Below are positions 5,405 to 6,805 of a DNA stretch of 6,805 bases, piece by piece. Under the pieces are notes generated by a model. That model was given only the letters and a program-made list of their open reading frames with translations. It had not been told where the DNA came from and searched no databases. How positions within the stretch are numbered: the first letter of the stretch is position 1; the number at the start of each line of letters is the position of its first letter. The stretch covers positions 1-6,805 of the forward strand of contig JAFAFZ010000374.1 in the NCBI GenBank assembly GCA_023423215.1, read 5' to 3'. Position numbers and translations under genes: made by a program. This stretch comes from Actinomycetes bacterium. Lineage in GTDB: Bacteria > Actinomycetota > Acidimicrobiia > Acidimicrobiales > Microtrichaceae.

Positions 5405-6805
5405 ATGCACGACGACACCACCGAGGCCCCCGACCTGCGCACGCCGACGAGCCCGGAGGCCCTCGGGCTCAGCCGCTCGCTCATGGAGGACATCCTGCTG
5501 CGCCGCTCGGTGATCGAGGGCCGCACGGCGATGACGACGCTGGCCGAGAAGCTGCACGTGTCCATCAACGTCGTGGACTCGCTGCTCGGCTCGATGCGCG
5601 AGCGCAAGCTCATCGAGTACGACGGCATGGAGGGCCGCGCCTACCGCGTCGCGGCCACCGAGGCCGGCCGGGAGCTGTCCTCGCAGCGCTCTCGTGAGAC
5701 CCGCTACGCCGGACCGATGCCGGTGCCGCTCGACCTGTACACGGCGGTCGTGCGCCACCAGCGACCCTCGGTCCGACTGAACCAGGAGATGCTCTCCCGG
5801 TCGTTCTCCGACCTGGTCATCTCTCCCACGCTCCTGGACCAGCTCGGGCCCGCCATCCACGGCGAGGGGGCGATGTTCCTCTACGGCCCGCCCGGCACCG
5901 GCAAGAGCAGCGTCGCCGAACGCGTCGTGCGCGCCTACCAGGACCACGTGCTGGTGCCGCACTGCCTCGAGGTGGACGGCCAGATCATCTCGGTCTTCGA
6001 CCCGACGCTGCACGAGCCCGCGGCGGAGCAGCCGCCGGGGTTGGACCGGCGTTGGGTCATGTGCGCCCGTCCGGCGGTGGTCACGGGCGGCGAGCTGCAC
6101 GCGGGCATGCTCGACCTGCAGCTCGATCGCGACACCGGCGTCTACCTGGCACCGCTGCAGATGAAGGCGAACAGCGGCGTGCTCGTCATCGACGACTTCG
6201 GCCGACAGGCCATGACGCCGGACGCCCTGCTGAACCGCTGGATCGTGCCGCTCGACCGCCAGGTCGACTACCTGACGCTGCACGGCCGCAAGTTCGAGGT
6301 GCCCTTCGAGGTCAAGGTCGTGCTGTCGACGAACCTCGACCCCTCGCACCTCGGCGACGAGGCGTTCTTCCGTCGCATCCACAACAAGATCTACGTCGGC
6401 GCCTGCACCGACGACCAGTTCGACTGGATCCTCGCCCGCGTCGCGCAGAAGCGTGGCCTCGACGTCGACGGCGCCGCAGCCGCTCGCCTGCGCGCCGCGG
6501 CCCGCGCCCAGGGTGACGGCGAGCTGCGCGCCTACCTCCCGGGCGTCGTCTGCGAGCTGGCGCTGGCCATCACCGCCTACGAGGACTCGGCACGGCAGCT
6601 GAGCCCCGAGCTGGTCGACCGCGTGCTCGACCTGTACTTCGCCCGCTTGGACGGCGCAGCCCGGGCGCCCGGCATCGGGGCACCCGGCTCGCCCGTGGCT
6701 GCCGACGCGGCCGTGGATGCCGACGCGGCGGACGCCCACGTCGCCACCGAGCAGCACCACGGCGCACACGCCGCGTCGTTCGGGGTCGAGGGCGCGACCG
6801 AGGAC
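5405..6805 (+). CDS. wHTH-AAA+ ATPase of the Flp/Tad-pilus-associated type (C-terminus cut by window edge)
   Basis: The frame is open from ATG 5405 to the last base, 467 codons without a stop. Residues about 22-95 form a likely winged helix (LAEKLHVSINVVDSLLGSMRERKLIEY...YRVAATEAGRELS). A linker with YAGPMPVPLDLY (about 101-112) follows. The AAA+ core has Walker A GPPGTGKSS (161-169), EVDGQIISVFDP (189-200), Walker B VLVIDDFG (259-266), sensor 1 STN (308-310) and a likely arginine-finger region FFRRIHNK (321-328). The order and wording of these motifs match a group of ATPases, sometimes described as having chaperone activity, often encoded near Flp/Tad pilus genes. No pilus gene is in the window, so that role is inferred by family resemblance only. 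After about residue 418 the chain becomes low-complexity, rich in Ala, Asp, Gly and His. It is divergent from hom and probably belongs to a separate transcription unit continuing to the right. Confidence 0.85.
   Translation, partial: MHDDTTEAPDLRTPTSPEALGLSRSLMEDILLRRSVIEGRTAMTTLAEKLHVSINVVDSLLGSMRERKLIEYDGMEGRAYRVAATEAGRELSSQRSRETRYAGPMPVPLDLYTAVVRHQRPSVRLNQEMLSRSFSDLVISPTLLDQLGPAIHGEGAMFLYGPPGTGKSSVAERVVRAYQDHVLVPHCLEVDGQIISVFDPTLHEPAAEQPPGLDRRWVMCARPAVVTGGELHAGMLDLQLDRDTGVYLAPLQMKANSGVLVIDDFGRQAMTPDALLNRWIVPLDRQVDYLTLHGRKFEVPFEVKVVLSTNLDPSHLGDEAFFRRIHNKIYVGACTDDQFDWILARVAQKRGLDVDGAAAARLRAAARAQGDGELRAYLPGVVCELALAITAYEDSARQLSPELVDRVLDLYFARLDGAARAPGIGAPGSPVAADAAVDADAADAHVATEQHHGAHAASFGVEGATED

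Noticed and set aside
3987..5513. A 508-codon plus-strand open frame antisense to hom
   Set aside because: Shadow of hom; the translation is repetitive His/Arg/Val/Gly/Asp sequence with no family features, and it runs through the hom promoter into the ATPase start.
5216..6769. A 517-codon minus-strand open frame opposite the ATPase gene
   Set aside because: The plus strand encodes complete Walker A, Walker B and sensor motifs with a good ribosome-binding site; the antisense product has no recognisable features.

Overview
The window is about 70% GC with strong G/C preference at third codon positions, several GTG starts and almost no AT-rich DNA. The gene content suggests a high-GC Actinomycetota-like bacterium. 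I cannot fix the lineage below phylum from sequence alone. The layout is: 1-1085 (-) the start of an ApgM-family enzyme, cut by the left edge; 1168-1276 two hairpin repeats; 1293-2291 (+) an AbiEi/DUF559-type protein; 2303-2470 three more hairpin repeats; 2512-3924 (-) thrC; 3921-5222 (-) hom; 5223-5404 a divergent promoter region; 5405-6805 (+) a wHTH-AAA+ ATPase, cut by the right edge.

The backbone is threonine biosynthesis on the minus strand. Homoserine dehydrogenase (hom) overlaps threonine synthase (thrC) by four bases. The ApgM-family gene lies further downstream on the same strand. ApgM-like proteins of this subtype have been proposed to be homoserine kinases in bacteria lacking the GHMP enzyme ThrB. 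This gene would therefore supply the missing middle step: homoserine (Hom) to phosphohomoserine (ApgM-like) to threonine (ThrC).

The most unusual part is 1161-2474. A plus-strand gene with an AbiEi-like N-terminal winged helix and a C-terminal Vsr-like/DUF559 nuclease fold sits between thrC and the ApgM gene, against the direction of the pathway genes. On both sides it is bounded by clusters of 41-42 bp imperfect palindromes of one sequence family: two on the left, and three on the right at an exact 61-bp period. By the asymmetric part of the unit, the left and right clusters face each other in inverted orientation and share an exact 19-nt segment. This looks like a repeat-bounded cargo gene inserted in the threonine locus, or a nuclease/DNA-binding protein with its own binding sites.

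To the right, divergent from hom, an ATPase with an N-terminal winged helix and a complete AAA+ core begins. It resembles the AAA+ ATPases often found with Flp/Tad pilus genes and ends in an Ala/Asp/His-rich tail that leaves the window.
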